A DNA stretch of 64,000 nt from assembly GCA_965221075.1 (NCBI GenBank), contig OZ244865.1, forward strand, positions 3,162,001-3,226,000, given 5' to 3'. Position 1 is the first letter of the stretch, and the number at the start of each line of letters is the position of its first letter. The position numbers were made by a program, and so were the translations under genes. This document shows positions 41,872 to 50,653 of the stretch, piece after piece. This DNA comes from UBA2970 sp965221075 (GTDB taxonomy: Bacteria > Verrucomicrobiota > Verrucomicrobiia > Limisphaerales > AAA164-E04). The notes below the pieces were generated by a model. The model was not told the origin of the DNA. It searched no databases and saw nothing but the letters and a program-made list of their open reading frames with translations.

Positions 41872-42282
41872 ATGGAGCCTGATTCTTTGAAGCAGTACCT
41901 CGAATGCCGGGAAGCGCTTGTCGAGGAGAGGCGTTCGCTGGGCGAGCGCCTGGCCGAAATCGACAAGGCCCTCGGAATCTCGGGCGAAGACGTGGCTGCC
42001 GCATCCCCCCTCCTCCGGATCTCCAGGAACCCGGCCAAGAAGAAGGCCCGCAGCAAGGCGGGAAGGAGGAAGGGGCAGAAGAGCCTCAAGGCCGTGCTGT
42101 GCGAGATCCTGGGCGATGCGCCCATGACCAAGGAGGAGATCCTGGCCAAGGTGCAGGAAGCGGGACACAAGTTCAGCACCAGCAATCCCGTCAACTCGGT
42201 CTACACCACCCTCAATTCCAACAAGGACCTGTTCAAGAACGACTCCGGCAGGTTCAGCAGGCAGCAGCAGGAGCTCGGCTGA
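41872..42282 (+). CDS. Histone-like HARE-HTH protein, paralogue 2
   Basis: 136 residues, aligned along its length with paralogue 1: the same start pattern (MEPDSLKQYLECREALVEER against MEQDSLKHYMASRQALVDEQ), a shorter basic linker (NPAKKKARSKAGRRKGQKSL) and the same winged helix (ILGDAPMTKEEILAKVQEAG, TSNPVNSVYTTLNSNKDLF). Most divergence is in the linker. No A/T-tract palindrome comparable to that of paralogue 1 was found upstream. A disulfide reductase gene begins 57 bases later on the same strand. Confidence 0.85.
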   Translation: MEPDSLKQYLECREALVEERRSLGERLAEIDKALGISGEDVAAASPLLRISRNPAKKKARSKAGRRKGQKSLKAVLCEILGDAPMTKEEILAKVQEAGHKFSTSNPVNSVYTTLNSNKDLFKNDSGRFSRQQQELG

Positions 42283-42339
42283 CCGCGAAGGCGCCCTGAA
42301 GTCCGAGGAGCGCCTTGTCCGTATCCACGGGCCTTCGCC

Positions 42340-43728
42340 ATGAAGCGCTACGACCTGGTGGTCGTTGGAGGGGGCAGCGGCGGATACGCGGCCGCCTCCA
42401 GGGCCGCCGGGCTGGGGCTGGACGCCGCGCTGGCCGAAGGAGCCGGCCGGCTCGGAGGCCTCTGCATCCTCAAGGGCTGCATGCCCACCAAGGCGCTTCT
42501 CCATGCCGCCGAAGTGCTCCATTCCTGGGGCCGCGGCAGGGAGCTGGGCCTCCGCCTCGAGGGGGCCGGGTTCGACTTCGGCCAGGTGATGGGGCGCAAG
42601 GACCGGGTGATCCGGGACTTCGCCTCCTGGCGCGAGAGCCAGCTTCGGGAAGGCGGCTTCGAATTCGTCCAGGGGCGGGCCCGCTTCCTCGATCCGCACA
42701 CCGTGGAGCTGGATTCCGGCCGCACCCTGCAGGCCCGCCACTTCGTGATCGCCACTGGCTCGGAGGTCTCGCCTCCGCCCCTGGCCGATCTGGAGGAAGC
42801 GGGCTGCATCGACAGCGACCAGGCCCTGGAGCTGGAGGAGCTTCCCGGCTCGCTGATCGTGCTGGGCGGCGGCGCGGTCGCCGTGGAGTTCGCCCAGTTC
42901 TTCGCCCGGCTGGGGACCCGGGTGATCCAGCTGCAGAGGAGCGGGCGGATCCTCCGGGGCTTCGATATCGACGCGGCCCGGGAGCTGGAGAAGGCCCTCG
43001 TGGAGGAGGCGATCGATCTCCGCCTTGGCGCCCGGCTGGTCTCGGCGCGGCGCAAGGGGCGGCTCCGGGAGGTCTGCTTCGAGCAGGACGGGAAGCTGCA
43101 CCGGGCCGAGGCCGAAACCATTCTGCTGGCCACCGGGCGCAGGCCCCGGACCGGCGGGCTGGGACTGGAGGCCGCCGGGGTGGAGACCGGGCAGGGAGGC
43201 AGGATCCTCTGCGACTCCCGCATGCGGACCTCCCAGCCCCACATCTACGCCGCCGGGGACTGCACCGGCCCCCGGGCGGTGGTGCACATGGCGGTGCTCC
43301 AGGGAGAGGCGGCCGCCTGGAACATCGCGGGGAGGAACCCGCCCCGGGAAATGGACCCGCGGCTCTCCCTGGAGGTGGTGTTCACCGATCCCCAGGTCGC
43401 CCAGACCGGACTCAACGAGGCCGAGGCCGGCAAGCGGGGGGTCCCCTGCCTCGCGGCAAGCCACCCCTTCTCCGACCACGGCAAGTCGATCCTGATGGGC
43501 GTCCGCCACGGCTTCGTCAAGCTGCTGGCCAGCCCCCGCGACGGAGAGATCCTCGGGGGGGCCTGCGTGGGTCCCCAGGGGGGGGATCTGATCCACGAGA
43601 TCACGGTGGCCATGGCCCGCAGGACCACCGTGTCGGAGCTGGCGGCCATCCCGCACTACCACCCCACCCTGGCGGAGATCTGGACCTACCCGGCCGAGGA
43701 GCTGGCAGGCAGGACGGGCGGCTCCTGA
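42340..43728 (+). CDS. Lipoamide dehydrogenase-like flavoprotein
   Basis: 462 residues. FAD motif DLVVVGGGSGGYAAASRAAG; redox disulfide in GGLCILKGCMPTKALL (six-residue CxxxxC spacing kept, with Leu-Cys-Ile and Met-Pro-Thr variants); NAD site LIVLGGGAVAVEFAQFF; second FAD motif HIYAAGDCTG; C-terminal dimer domain with HYHPTLAEIWTYPAEE carrying the acid-base His and Glu. Unlike the protein at 30579, it keeps the His/Glu pair, so disulfide reductase chemistry is likely. Not beside any 2-oxoacid dehydrogenase genes, so the lipoyl substrate is not shown. Confidence 0.88.
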   Translation: MKRYDLVVVGGGSGGYAAASRAAGLGLDAALAEGAGRLGGLCILKGCMPTKALLHAAEVLHSWGRGRELGLRLEGAGFDFGQVMGRKDRVIRDFASWRESQLREGGFEFVQGRARFLDPHTVELDSGRTLQARHFVIATGSEVSPPPLADLEEAGCIDSDQALELEELPGSLIVLGGGAVAVEFAQFFARLGTRVIQLQRSGRILRGFDIDAARELEKALVEEAIDLRLGARLVSARRKGRLREVCFEQDGKLHRAEAETILLATGRRPRTGGLGLEAAGVETGQGGRILCDSRMRTSQPHIYAAGDCTGPRAVVHMAVLQGEAAAWNIAGRNPPREMDPRLSLEVVFTDPQVAQTGLNEAEAGKRGVPCLAASHPFSDHGKSILMGVRHGFVKLLASPRDGEILGGACVGPQGGDLIHEITVAMARRTTVSELAAIPHYHPTLAEIWTYPAEELAGRTGGS

Positions 43729-43783
43729 CTCCCCCCTTTTCTGCTTGCATCGCTTGCGGCTCTCTTCTTTTGATTTCCCTGCA

Positions 43784-43806
43784 GGGCCCTGGGCCCCTTT
43801 TTTTTT
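43784..43806 (+). terminator. Probable terminator after the lipoamide dehydrogenase-like gene
   Basis: A short GC hairpin (GGGC / GCCC, loop CCTGG, 43784-43796) followed by CC? then nine T (43798-43806). The T run is strong and the stem short, so termination is likely but not certain. The next gene starts at 43824. Confidence 0.5.
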
Positions 43807-43823
43807 CGCCCGGCGCCTGCTAG

Positions 43824-45206
43824 ATGAGCGAGGACACCCCCGAGAGCCCCAGGAAGCCCGAGAAGGAAGCCGGACCGCCGCCAGGCGGCGGGGCCTTCCC
43901 CGGCGCCCAGGGGCGGGCGGAGGCGGTCCCGCCCGGGCCGGAGCCGGGCGGTACGGGCTCCGGAAGCGGCAGCGGGGGCGCGGGAGCCGGCTCCCCGGAT
44001 CGGAAAGGAACGGACCAGGACCTCGGCAAGCGCCTCGCCTCCCTGAGGGAGGAGATCCGGACCCGGACCGAGGTGCTGGAGGATCACGAGGACCGGATCC
44101 TCCACGGCCGGAAGAAGGCGATCCAGGACGCCAGAGAGGAGCTTCTGGCGGAGCTCCAGCGCGTGCTCAAAGGCTCGCCCCGTGAGCAGAAGCATCCGCC
44201 CGCCGGCCTGCGCCAGGACCTGCTGCAGCAGGCGGGCGGGCTGTTCCAGGAGATCCAGAGCCGCTTCCATGCCGCGGCGCCGCCCCCCGCAACGGAAGCG
44301 GCCGGCAGCGACGGGAACGGCTCTGAGGAGGACGCCGAAGGCTCGTTCGAGGGCCCGGAGCCCAGCTCGGAAGACGCCAGCCGGCCCGCATCCCCCTCGC
44401 AGGAGAACGGCACGGACGAAGGAGGAGCGGACGCATCCCGGGAAGCTCCCCGCGGGGAAGGCGCTTCTCGGGACGATCCGGTGGTGGCCTGGGATGAGGA
44501 TTCCTGCACCGAGTGGAAGCAGAGGATCCAGGTCCAGGCCGAAGAGCTGGCGAAGGCCGAGGATCGGGCCCTCAAGGACATCGGGGAAGCGTCCCTCTTC
44601 GCCGGCCAGCCGCTCATGGAGAGCCTGATCCCGGTGCTGGACGTCTTCCACATGGCGAGGGACCAGATCCGGAGCGCCGCCGGCGATCCGGAAGGGAAGA
44701 TCCACCCCCTGAGGCAGGGAGTCGAGATGGTGTTCAGGAAGCTGCGCGGCACGCTCGAGGAATCGGGGCTGCCGAGAAGGCCGGAGGAGGGCTCCGGCAG
44801 GGAAGCCCCGGCCGGGGAGGCAGGGTCCTCCGCGTCCGGCGCCGGTCCCTGCCTGGGCGAGATCGTCGCCGGACGGAGGGAGGGGCGGATCCGGAAGCTG
44901 GAGGATCGGACCCGGGAGGCGAAGGCCCGCTGCGAGTCGATCGGCAGCATGGCAGGCGCCGAGGCCCTGGGGATGCTGGTCCGGAAGGTGGAGGCCTTCT
45001 CCAGGAGCATGGAGGATGCGCTCGACCCGGGAGCGGACGGGAAGGCGACAGGGCCTTCGGAGCAGGGAGCCTCCGCTGCGGAGCCCCCTAACGGCCCGGA
45101 CCCGGATTCCGGGAGGGACCGGGGGGAGGACGGGGAAGGCTCCCCGGGGGAAGCGGGCCGCTCGGGCCGGCCCGCAGGCGGAGATGGACGCGCGGTCCCC
45201 TCCTGA
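43824..45206 (+). CDS. GrpE-related acidic coiled-coil protein
   Basis: 460 residues, much of it low complexity (Gly/Ser/Pro/Glu/Asp). Three helical islands: LGKRLASLREEIRTRTEVLE (about 68-115), a GrpE-like helix pair LMESLIPVLDVFHMARDQIR to HPLRQGVEMVFRKLRGTLEE (about 272-312), and RKLEDRTREAKARCESIGSM. The middle part matches the head of GrpE, but the C-terminal beta wing with the HEAV motif is absent, so it probably does not act alone as exchange factor for DnaK. It lies 50 bases before the normal grpE, on the same strand, and may have arisen by duplication. Confidence 0.65.
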   Translation: MSEDTPESPRKPEKEAGPPPGGGAFPGAQGRAEAVPPGPEPGGTGSGSGSGGAGAGSPDRKGTDQDLGKRLASLREEIRTRTEVLEDHEDRILHGRKKAIQDAREELLAELQRVLKGSPREQKHPPAGLRQDLLQQAGGLFQEIQSRFHAAAPPPATEAAGSDGNGSEEDAEGSFEGPEPSSEDASRPASPSQENGTDEGGADASREAPRGEGASRDDPVVAWDEDSCTEWKQRIQVQAEELAKAEDRALKDIGEASLFAGQPLMESLIPVLDVFHMARDQIRSAAGDPEGKIHPLRQGVEMVFRKLRGTLEESGLPRRPEEGSGREAPAGEAGSSASGAGPCLGEIVAGRREGRIRKLEDRTREAKARCESIGSMAGAEALGMLVRKVEAFSRSMEDALDPGADGKATGPSEQGASAAEPPNGPDPDSGRDRGEDGEGSPGEAGRSGRPAGGDGRAVPS

Positions 45207-45256
45207 CAGGGGATCCCGGACTCTCCCGCAGGAACGCAGTCTCCGCATTCGGGAAC

Positions 45257-45919
45257 GTGTCTTCCGGCAGCAAGGTGACGAACGAAAGGGAAGAGGTGGA
45301 TCAGGCAGCGCCGGAAGCCGCTCCGGAGAAAGGGGCCGGCGGCGTGGAGATCCCGGCAGGCTCCGGCCCTTTCCTCGAGGCGCTGGTCGAAGCCTTCCTG
45401 GTGCGGACCTCGACGGAGGAGATCTGGCGCTGCAGCGACGAGCTGGCGGAGCGCAGGAAGCTCAGGGCCGCCGAGATCCGCGGCGAGGCGAGGCGTTTCC
45501 AGGAGCAGGCGGTCCAGCAGCGCGGGGAGGCCGTCGCCCGGGCCAGTGGACGGCTGGAGGAGGGCCTGTCGGAAGTTCTCGAAGGCTCCCTGGCCCGGGC
45601 GGAGCAGGCGCTCCGGGGGCTGGACGGCCTGGCCGGGCCGGCCGAGCAGTTCGAGGCGCTGCGGCAGGGAGTGGAAGAGGTGCTGGAGGCTCTGCAGGCG
45701 AAGCTCGCCGAGGCCGGACTGGAGGAGATCGACGCCGCCGGAGGCCCCTTCGACCCGAACTTCCACGAGGCGGTGGGCGCCGAGGAGAGCCGGGAGGCCG
45801 GAGAGGGGGAGATCCTGAGGCAGTTCCTGAGGGGCTACGCCCTGAACGGCCGACTGATCCGGCCGGCCAAGGTGGTGGTGGCCAAGGCGCCGGAGGATGA
45901 GGGCCAGGCCCATGGCTAG
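45257..45919 (+). CDS. grpE: GrpE nucleotide exchange factor
   Basis: 220 residues from GTG 45257 (GTG 45275 is an alternative). Long N-terminal coiled coil (AERRKLRAAEIRGEARRFQ, onwards), four-helix region (FEALRQGVEEVLEALQAKL), then the diagnostic wing FDPNFHEAVGAEESRE and GYALNGRLIRPAKVVVAK. Releases ADP from DnaK. It overlaps dnaJ by eight bases. No dnaK or hrcA is in the window, and no CIRCE element was seen upstream. Confidence 0.9.
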   Translation: MSSGSKVTNEREEVDQAAPEAAPEKGAGGVEIPAGSGPFLEALVEAFLVRTSTEEIWRCSDELAERRKLRAAEIRGEARRFQEQAVQQRGEAVARASGRLEEGLSEVLEGSLARAEQALRGLDGLAGPAEQFEALRQGVEEVLEALQAKLAEAGLEEIDAAGGPFDPNFHEAVGAEESREAGEGEILRQFLRGYALNGRLIRPAKVVVAKAPEDEGQAHG

Positions 45920-47069
45920 GGCGGACTACTACCAGCTCCTGGGCGTCGCCCGGGAGGCCTCGGCCGAGGAGATCAAGAAGGCCTACCGCAAGCAGGCGGT
46001 CAGGTACCATCCCGACAAGAATCCCGGCGACAGCAAGGCCGAGGAGAAGTTCAAGGAGATCGGCGAGGCCTACGAGGTCCTCAGCGACGAGAAGAAGCGC
46101 TCCCTCTACGACCGCCACGGACACGCCGCCTTCGACAGCAGGTCCCAGGGATTCCCCGGAGGCCGATCCGGCTTCCACAATCCCTTCGACGTCTTCCGGG
46201 AGGTGTTCGGGGGGAGCTCGGGGGGGGGCGGCAGCATCTTCGACGAGTTCTTCGGAGGCGGCGGAGGCAGGACCCGCCCGGGCGGAGCCCAGCGGGGCGA
46301 CGACCTGGGATACCAGCTGGAGATCACCCTGGAGGAAGCGGCCGGGGGATGCGAGAAGTCGGTTCCGCTGGTCAGGAACGAGAGCTGCCCGGTCTGCAAC
46401 GGCACCGGGGGGGAGAAGGGATCCCGGCCGGTGGCCTGCAAGACCTGCGGGGGGCAGGGGCAGGTGGTCTCGCAGAAGGGCATCTTCCACTTCACCCAGA
46501 CCTGCCCCTCCTGCAAGGGCACCGGCCGCCTGATCGACAGGCCCTGCCACGCCTGCCGGGGAGAGGGGCGCCGGCAGCGCTCCCGGAGCATACCCATCCG
46601 CATCCCTCCCGGCGTGGACACCGGAGTGCGGCTCCGGTCGGCGGGCAACGGCGAGGCGGGCCACCGGGGCGGCGCTCCGGGAGATCTCTACATCGACATC
46701 CGGGTCAGGGACCACGAGGTGTTCAGCCGCAGCGGCGACGATCTGATCTGCAAGATCCCGATCAAGTTCGTGCAGGCGGCGCTGGGCTCCGACATCAAGG
46801 TGCCCACCCTGGAGGGGGAGGCGACCATCCGCATCCCTCCGGGAACCCAGTCCGGGACCTCCTTCCGCCTCCGGGGAAAGGGCATGCGGAGCCTGCAGGG
46901 CTACGGCAAGGGGGATCTGAAGGTCCAGGTGACCGTGGAGGTCCCCACCAGCCTCGACAGCGCGCAGGAGGGGAAGCTCAGGGAGTTCGGCGAGCTGTGC
47001 GGCGAGGAGGTCAATCCCATCACCTCGGGCTTCTTCGAGAAGGCCAAGCGGTTCTTCTCGGGAGGATGA
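45912..47069 (+). CDS. dnaJ: Chaperone protein DnaJ
   Basis: 385 residues, full type I DnaJ. J domain (residues 1-70) with VRYHPDKNPGD carrying HPD; Gly/Phe-rich region (SGGGGSIFDEFFGGGGG); four zinc motifs (CPVCNGTG, CKTCGGQG, CPSCKGTG, CHACRGEG); C-terminal substrate domains (IPIRIPPGVDTGVRL, FRLRGKGMRSLQGYGKGDL). Co-chaperone that stimulates DnaK. Overlaps grpE before it and rsmE after it (ATGA), so all three are coupled. Confidence 0.96.
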   Translation: MARADYYQLLGVAREASAEEIKKAYRKQAVRYHPDKNPGDSKAEEKFKEIGEAYEVLSDEKKRSLYDRHGHAAFDSRSQGFPGGRSGFHNPFDVFREVFGGSSGGGGSIFDEFFGGGGGRTRPGGAQRGDDLGYQLEITLEEAAGGCEKSVPLVRNESCPVCNGTGGEKGSRPVACKTCGGQGQVVSQKGIFHFTQTCPSCKGTGRLIDRPCHACRGEGRRQRSRSIPIRIPPGVDTGVRLRSAGNGEAGHRGGAPGDLYIDIRVRDHEVFSRSGDDLICKIPIKFVQAALGSDIKVPTLEGEATIRIPPGTQSGTSFRLRGKGMRSLQGYGKGDLKVQVTVEVPTSLDSAQEGKLREFGELCGEEVNPITSGFFEKAKRFFSGG

Positions 47070-47854
47070 AGTCCCTCCACCGCTTCTACCTGCCCGCCCG
47101 GGACTGCCGGGACGACACGCTCCTCCTCCAGCCGGGGGACTCCAGCCACGCCCTGAAGGCGCTGCGCCTCAGGAAGGGGGACCGCTTCTGCGTCCTCGAC
47201 GGCGCGGGGCACGAGCTTCTCTGCTCCCTGGAGAGCGAGCGTTCCGGGCGGGTGGAGGCGAGGGTCCTCTCCCGCAGCGACCTACCGGCCCCGGCCTGCT
47301 CCCTGAACCTGATCCAGGGAGTGCCCCGCAGCCGCTCCATGGACTGGATCGTCCAGAAGGCCACCGAGCTGGGCTGCCGGAGGATCCTCCCGGTGCTCTC
47401 CGAGCGCTCGGTGGTCCGCCTCGGCCCCGAGGAGGCCCGGGCCCGCAAGGAGAGGTGGGACTCGATCGCGATCGAGTCGATGAAGCAGTGCGGCCAGGGA
47501 TGGAAGCCCGAGATCCACGTCCCCCAGCCGCTGGAACGCCTGCTCTCCGGCCCGCCTCCCGCGGGCCTGTCGCTCCTGGCCAGCCTGGCTCCCGGAGCGG
47601 CGCACCCGCGATCGGCCCTCGGGGACTTCCTCGGGGAAGGGGGGCGGGAGCCCGGAGGCATTTCCTTCTGGGTGGGGCCAGAGGGGGACTACACCCCTTC
47701 GGAGATCAACCGGATCCGGGCTTCGGGGGCCCGCCCCGTGACCCTGGGCCCCCTGATCCTGCGCAGCGAGACCGCCGCGGTCTACGCCCTGTCGATCCTC
47801 AGCTACGAGCTGGGCTCGGCGGCGGACCTCAATCCGCCAGCTGGCCGAGGATGA
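47066..47854 (+). CDS. rsmE: 16S rRNA m3U1498 methyltransferase
   Basis: 262 residues. PUA-like N-terminal domain (HRFYLPARD, HALKALRLRKGDRFCVLDG) and C-terminal SPOUT knot with IQKATELG-like VQKATELGCRRILPVLSERS, SFWVGPEGDYTPSEI and the knot end LGPLILRSETAAVYALSIL. Dimeric SAM enzyme. It follows dnaJ with a four-base overlap, a common bacterial order. The last 26 bases overlap the convergent CotH gene. Confidence 0.95.
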   Translation: MKSLHRFYLPARDCRDDTLLLQPGDSSHALKALRLRKGDRFCVLDGAGHELLCSLESERSGRVEARVLSRSDLPAPACSLNLIQGVPRSRSMDWIVQKATELGCRRILPVLSERSVVRLGPEEARARKERWDSIAIESMKQCGQGWKPEIHVPQPLERLLSGPPPAGLSLLASLAPGAAHPRSALGDFLGEGGREPGGISFWVGPEGDYTPSEINRIRASGARPVTLGPLILRSETAAVYALSILSYELGSAADLNPPAGRG

Positions 47855-49946
47855 ACTCGCGCCTGCGCACGAGGTAGTCCCGGAGCCTTTCGAACTCCGC
47901 TTCGAGGGACTGCCCGGCCATCTCCTCCGGCATGCCCGCCAGCCGGGCCCGCTCCAGGATCCCTGGAAGGAGCCTCTCCCGGAGCCTCTCGATCTCGGGG
48001 AACATCGCCTCCTCGGTGAAGTGGTCCCGGCAGATCTCCTTGAGCTTGCCGAGCATCAGGCGGCGGAAGGAGGGATTGGCCAGCATCGGGCCCGAGAACT
48101 CCCCCGGAGGGCGCCACCAGGAAGAGCGGCGGCCCCGTCCTCCGAAGATCCCGCCGAAGGGGGCGGAGGGAGGGGCGTCCCCGTCCATGCCCGAGGTCAG
48201 GGGGAAGGTGTGCCAGACGAAGCCGGGGGAGATTCCGTCGTAGTAGCCCCAGGTCTTGTCGTTGTCCCAGGGGTACACCTTCCATCTGCCGTCTCCCCCG
48301 GTGTCGTGGTACAGGTAGTGGTTGTTGAAGTAGCCGTCCCAGTTGGAGATGCAGAGGCAGACCGCGTAGTAGGCGGCGAAATGGTCGGCGTCGAACTCGC
48401 TTGCTATGAACTCCCACAGGCCGTCCCCCCTCCGGCTGCGCAGCCCGCTGTAGGCCTCCAGGAGGTCCTCGTGGCCCAGGTGCCGGTTGTTCTTCTTCTC
48501 GTGCTTCTCCACCAGTCCCCGGCCGAACCACTGCAGCTTGTAGAGGCTGCCGTCGCCGTCGAGCTCCTGGGATCCGAGAAAGGCCCCGTTGATCTGCCCC
48601 ACCACCAGCTGGGGACCGGTCGGACGCCCGTCGATGGCCAGATCCAGGAATCCGGAGGGAGGAGCCCCGACTCCGACGCGGCGGTAGAGCTCGTAGGAGA
48701 GGTGCTCGGCGAGGGCCATCCTCGGACGCCCCCTGAGGAACCTGCCGATCCAGTCCTGCTCCGCATTCCTCCGGGGGCTGAAGCGCGAGCGGGCCAAGCC
48801 GCCGTCCTCGGCCAGCAGGTTGGCCACCGTCATCCCCTGCCATGGCCGGTCGGAATGGAACCGCAGCTTGACGCCCCCGTTGCGGCGGGTCACCCGGATG
48901 AAGTCGAACAGCTCCGGCTCAGCTCCCTCCAGGGGGTAGTGGATCCAGGCCGAGCCGCCCCGAGCGGGCTCCGGCCTGGGGGGGCCGGTCTGCACCCGGT
49001 AGTGCTCCGGCGGAGGCTCCACCTCCCGGGGATTGATCAACACGCCCCGGGAGAGGGGTCCTTCCTCGCCGGGAGGCCCGGCCGCGAACACGCTGAAGGC
49101 GGGGCGGGGCTCTCCCTCCGAGGGGAAGCGGCGAAGGGCCCCGTCCTCTCCCTCCGCCTCGATGGCGAAGCGCAGCAGGCCCTCGGAGGGGGGAGCCGGG
49201 ATCAGGCCCGAGTACTCCCCTCCGCTCTCCGCCAGCTCAAGGGTGCCGGCACCGGCCTCCCTTCCGGGAAAGGCGTGGCGGTAGCGCACCGTCACCGAGG
49301 CAATCCCGGCACCGTGCTCCACCCGGCACCGGATCCGGACCTGCTGGCCGGGACGGGGCCAGGGAGGATCGGCCGACCAGGAAACCAGCCGGGGCGGCGG
49401 GAGCGGGGAATGGGACCGGTTGCGCTCTCCCGGGGAGCCTTCCGGGGCGCGGATCTCCGGGAGCCCCGATCCCTCCCATCCCGAGGGAGAGAGGCCGGAG
49501 GCGCCGGGGTGGATGCGCTCCAGGGAGGCCGAGTAGCCGTCGGGCGCCCGGGGCCAGCCGTCGCGGTCCTGGTATTCCACCGCGTCCGCCAGGTCCCCCT
49601 GGGAGTCCCGCAGCTCGACCCTCTCCCCGCGATGGCTGAGCCGTCCGGAGAAGTCGCCGATCGAGGGGAAGCCCCCTCCGTAGCGCAGCCGGAGCGCTTC
49701 CCGGTCCTTGGCCACCACCAGGTAGCCGCCGGGAGGCAGCGAGGCTCCCTCGGGGAACTCGAAGCGGATCCCCCCGGCCAGCTTCCAGCCTCCCAGATCC
49801 ACCGGGACGGCCTCCGGATTGTGGAGCTCGAGGTACTGGAGATCGTCGGAATCCTCCGGCGGATGGTACATCAGCTCGTTGATCACCACTCCTCCGTGCA
49901 GATCCAGGCAGAGGAGGAGAGCCGGCAGGCAGCATCCGATCCTCAT
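47829..49946 (-). CDS. Lamin-tail / CotH-kinase surface protein
   Basis: 705 residues. Short signal peptide (CCLPALLLCLDLHGGVV), then a lamin-tail domain (about 20-130: VINELMYHPPEDSDDLQYLE, DLGGWKLAGGIRFEFP, DREALRLRYG), a beta-rich middle (RIRCRVEHGAGIASVTVRYR), and a CotH-like kinase domain from about 350 (GGVKLRFHSDRPW, HLSYELYRRVGVGAPPS, SLYKLQWFGRGLVEKHEKKN, WDGYFNNHYLYHDTGGDGRW, PWDNDKTWGYYDG). CotH proteins phosphorylate secreted proteins; the bacterial target is unknown. ATG 49946 overlaps the prepilin-like stop, suggesting joint export or assembly. Confidence 0.9.
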   Translation of the reverse strand: MRIGCCLPALLLCLDLHGGVVINELMYHPPEDSDDLQYLELHNPEAVPVDLGGWKLAGGIRFEFPEGASLPPGGYLVVAKDREALRLRYGGGFPSIGDFSGRLSHRGERVELRDSQGDLADAVEYQDRDGWPRAPDGYSASLERIHPGASGLSPSGWEGSGLPEIRAPEGSPGERNRSHSPLPPPRLVSWSADPPWPRPGQQVRIRCRVEHGAGIASVTVRYRHAFPGREAGAGTLELAESGGEYSGLIPAPPSEGLLRFAIEAEGEDGALRRFPSEGEPRPAFSVFAAGPPGEEGPLSRGVLINPREVEPPPEHYRVQTGPPRPEPARGGSAWIHYPLEGAEPELFDFIRVTRRNGGVKLRFHSDRPWQGMTVANLLAEDGGLARSRFSPRRNAEQDWIGRFLRGRPRMALAEHLSYELYRRVGVGAPPSGFLDLAIDGRPTGPQLVVGQINGAFLGSQELDGDGSLYKLQWFGRGLVEKHEKKNNRHLGHEDLLEAYSGLRSRRGDGLWEFIASEFDADHFAAYYAVCLCISNWDGYFNNHYLYHDTGGDGRWKVYPWDNDKTWGYYDGISPGFVWHTFPLTSGMDGDAPPSAPFGGIFGGRGRRSSWWRPPGEFSGPMLANPSFRRLMLGKLKEICRDHFTEEAMFPEIERLRERLLPGILERARLAGMPEEMAGQSLEAEFERLRDYLVRRREFILGQLAD

Positions 49947-50653
49947 TCCTCGTCGATCCCGGGCAGCTTGGGTGCGTATCGCCATTTCTCGGTGGTGGCC
50001 CACAGGTTCTCCGGACGTAGCGACTCCAGGCCCTTCAGGCGGCGCACGCTGCCGTCCACGAAGGTGAAGTTGGATCCCCCCTGGTGGCGTTCGCGATCTA
50101 TCATCTCGATGTCGTTTCCCGTTCCCTGGAAGAAGTCCACATGCACATGCACCGAATCCTTCTTCTTCTCGCCGAAGAGCAGGGTGTTCGAGGGCTCGAG
50201 CACATGATCCCGGTTCATCCCCAGGGGCCAGAAACCGCTCTCGAAGCGCTCGAAGTCCTCTTCGGAGAGATGCAGCCGGAACCAGTCGTTCCAGCCGTTG
50301 ATCAGGTAGCTGTAGTCGTAGCGCTCCCGGAACCCGGCGGTGGGGCACTGGACAATCTTGTCGTTCTGGTAGTAGGGCTTGAGCCGGACGATCCAGTTGG
50401 AGCTGCGGCTGCGGCTGAGCGGAGGGAACTGGCTGTTGAAGTCGTCGGCGTACATCAGGGCCGAAATGCCCAGCTGCCGCTGGCGGTTCAGGCACTGGAT
50501 CTCCTTGGCCTTGGCCTTGGCCCGCAGCAGCGAGGGCATCAGCAGGCCGGCCAGGATGGCGATGATGGCGATCACCACCAGCAGCTCGATCAGGGTGAAG
50601 GCTGCTGCGGAACCCCTCCTGCCCTGGATCTGCGAACCTTCCATCCCGGTCAT
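49943..50653 (-). CDS. Prepilin-like H-X9-DG protein 2
   Basis: 236 residues from ATG 50653 (ATG 50644 possible). Type IV pilin-like segment AAAFTLIELLVVIAIIAILA then GLLMPSLLRAKAKAKE, and C-terminal H-X9-DG (RHQGGSNFTFVDGSVRRL). Same family as the protein at 16711 but with a different central domain. Predicted to be processed by prepilin peptidase and displayed in the envelope. Coupled to the CotH-kinase gene by a four-base overlap. Confidence 0.92.
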   Translation of the reverse strand: MTGMEGSQIQGRRGSAAAFTLIELLVVIAIIAILAGLLMPSLLRAKAKAKEIQCLNRQRQLGISALMYADDFNSQFPPLSRSRSSNWIVRLKPYYQNDKIVQCPTAGFRERYDYSYLINGWNDWFRLHLSEEDFERFESGFWPLGMNRDHVLEPSNTLLFGEKKKDSVHVHVDFFQGTGNDIEMIDRERHQGGSNFTFVDGSVRRLKGLESLRPENLWATTEKWRYAPKLPGIDEE

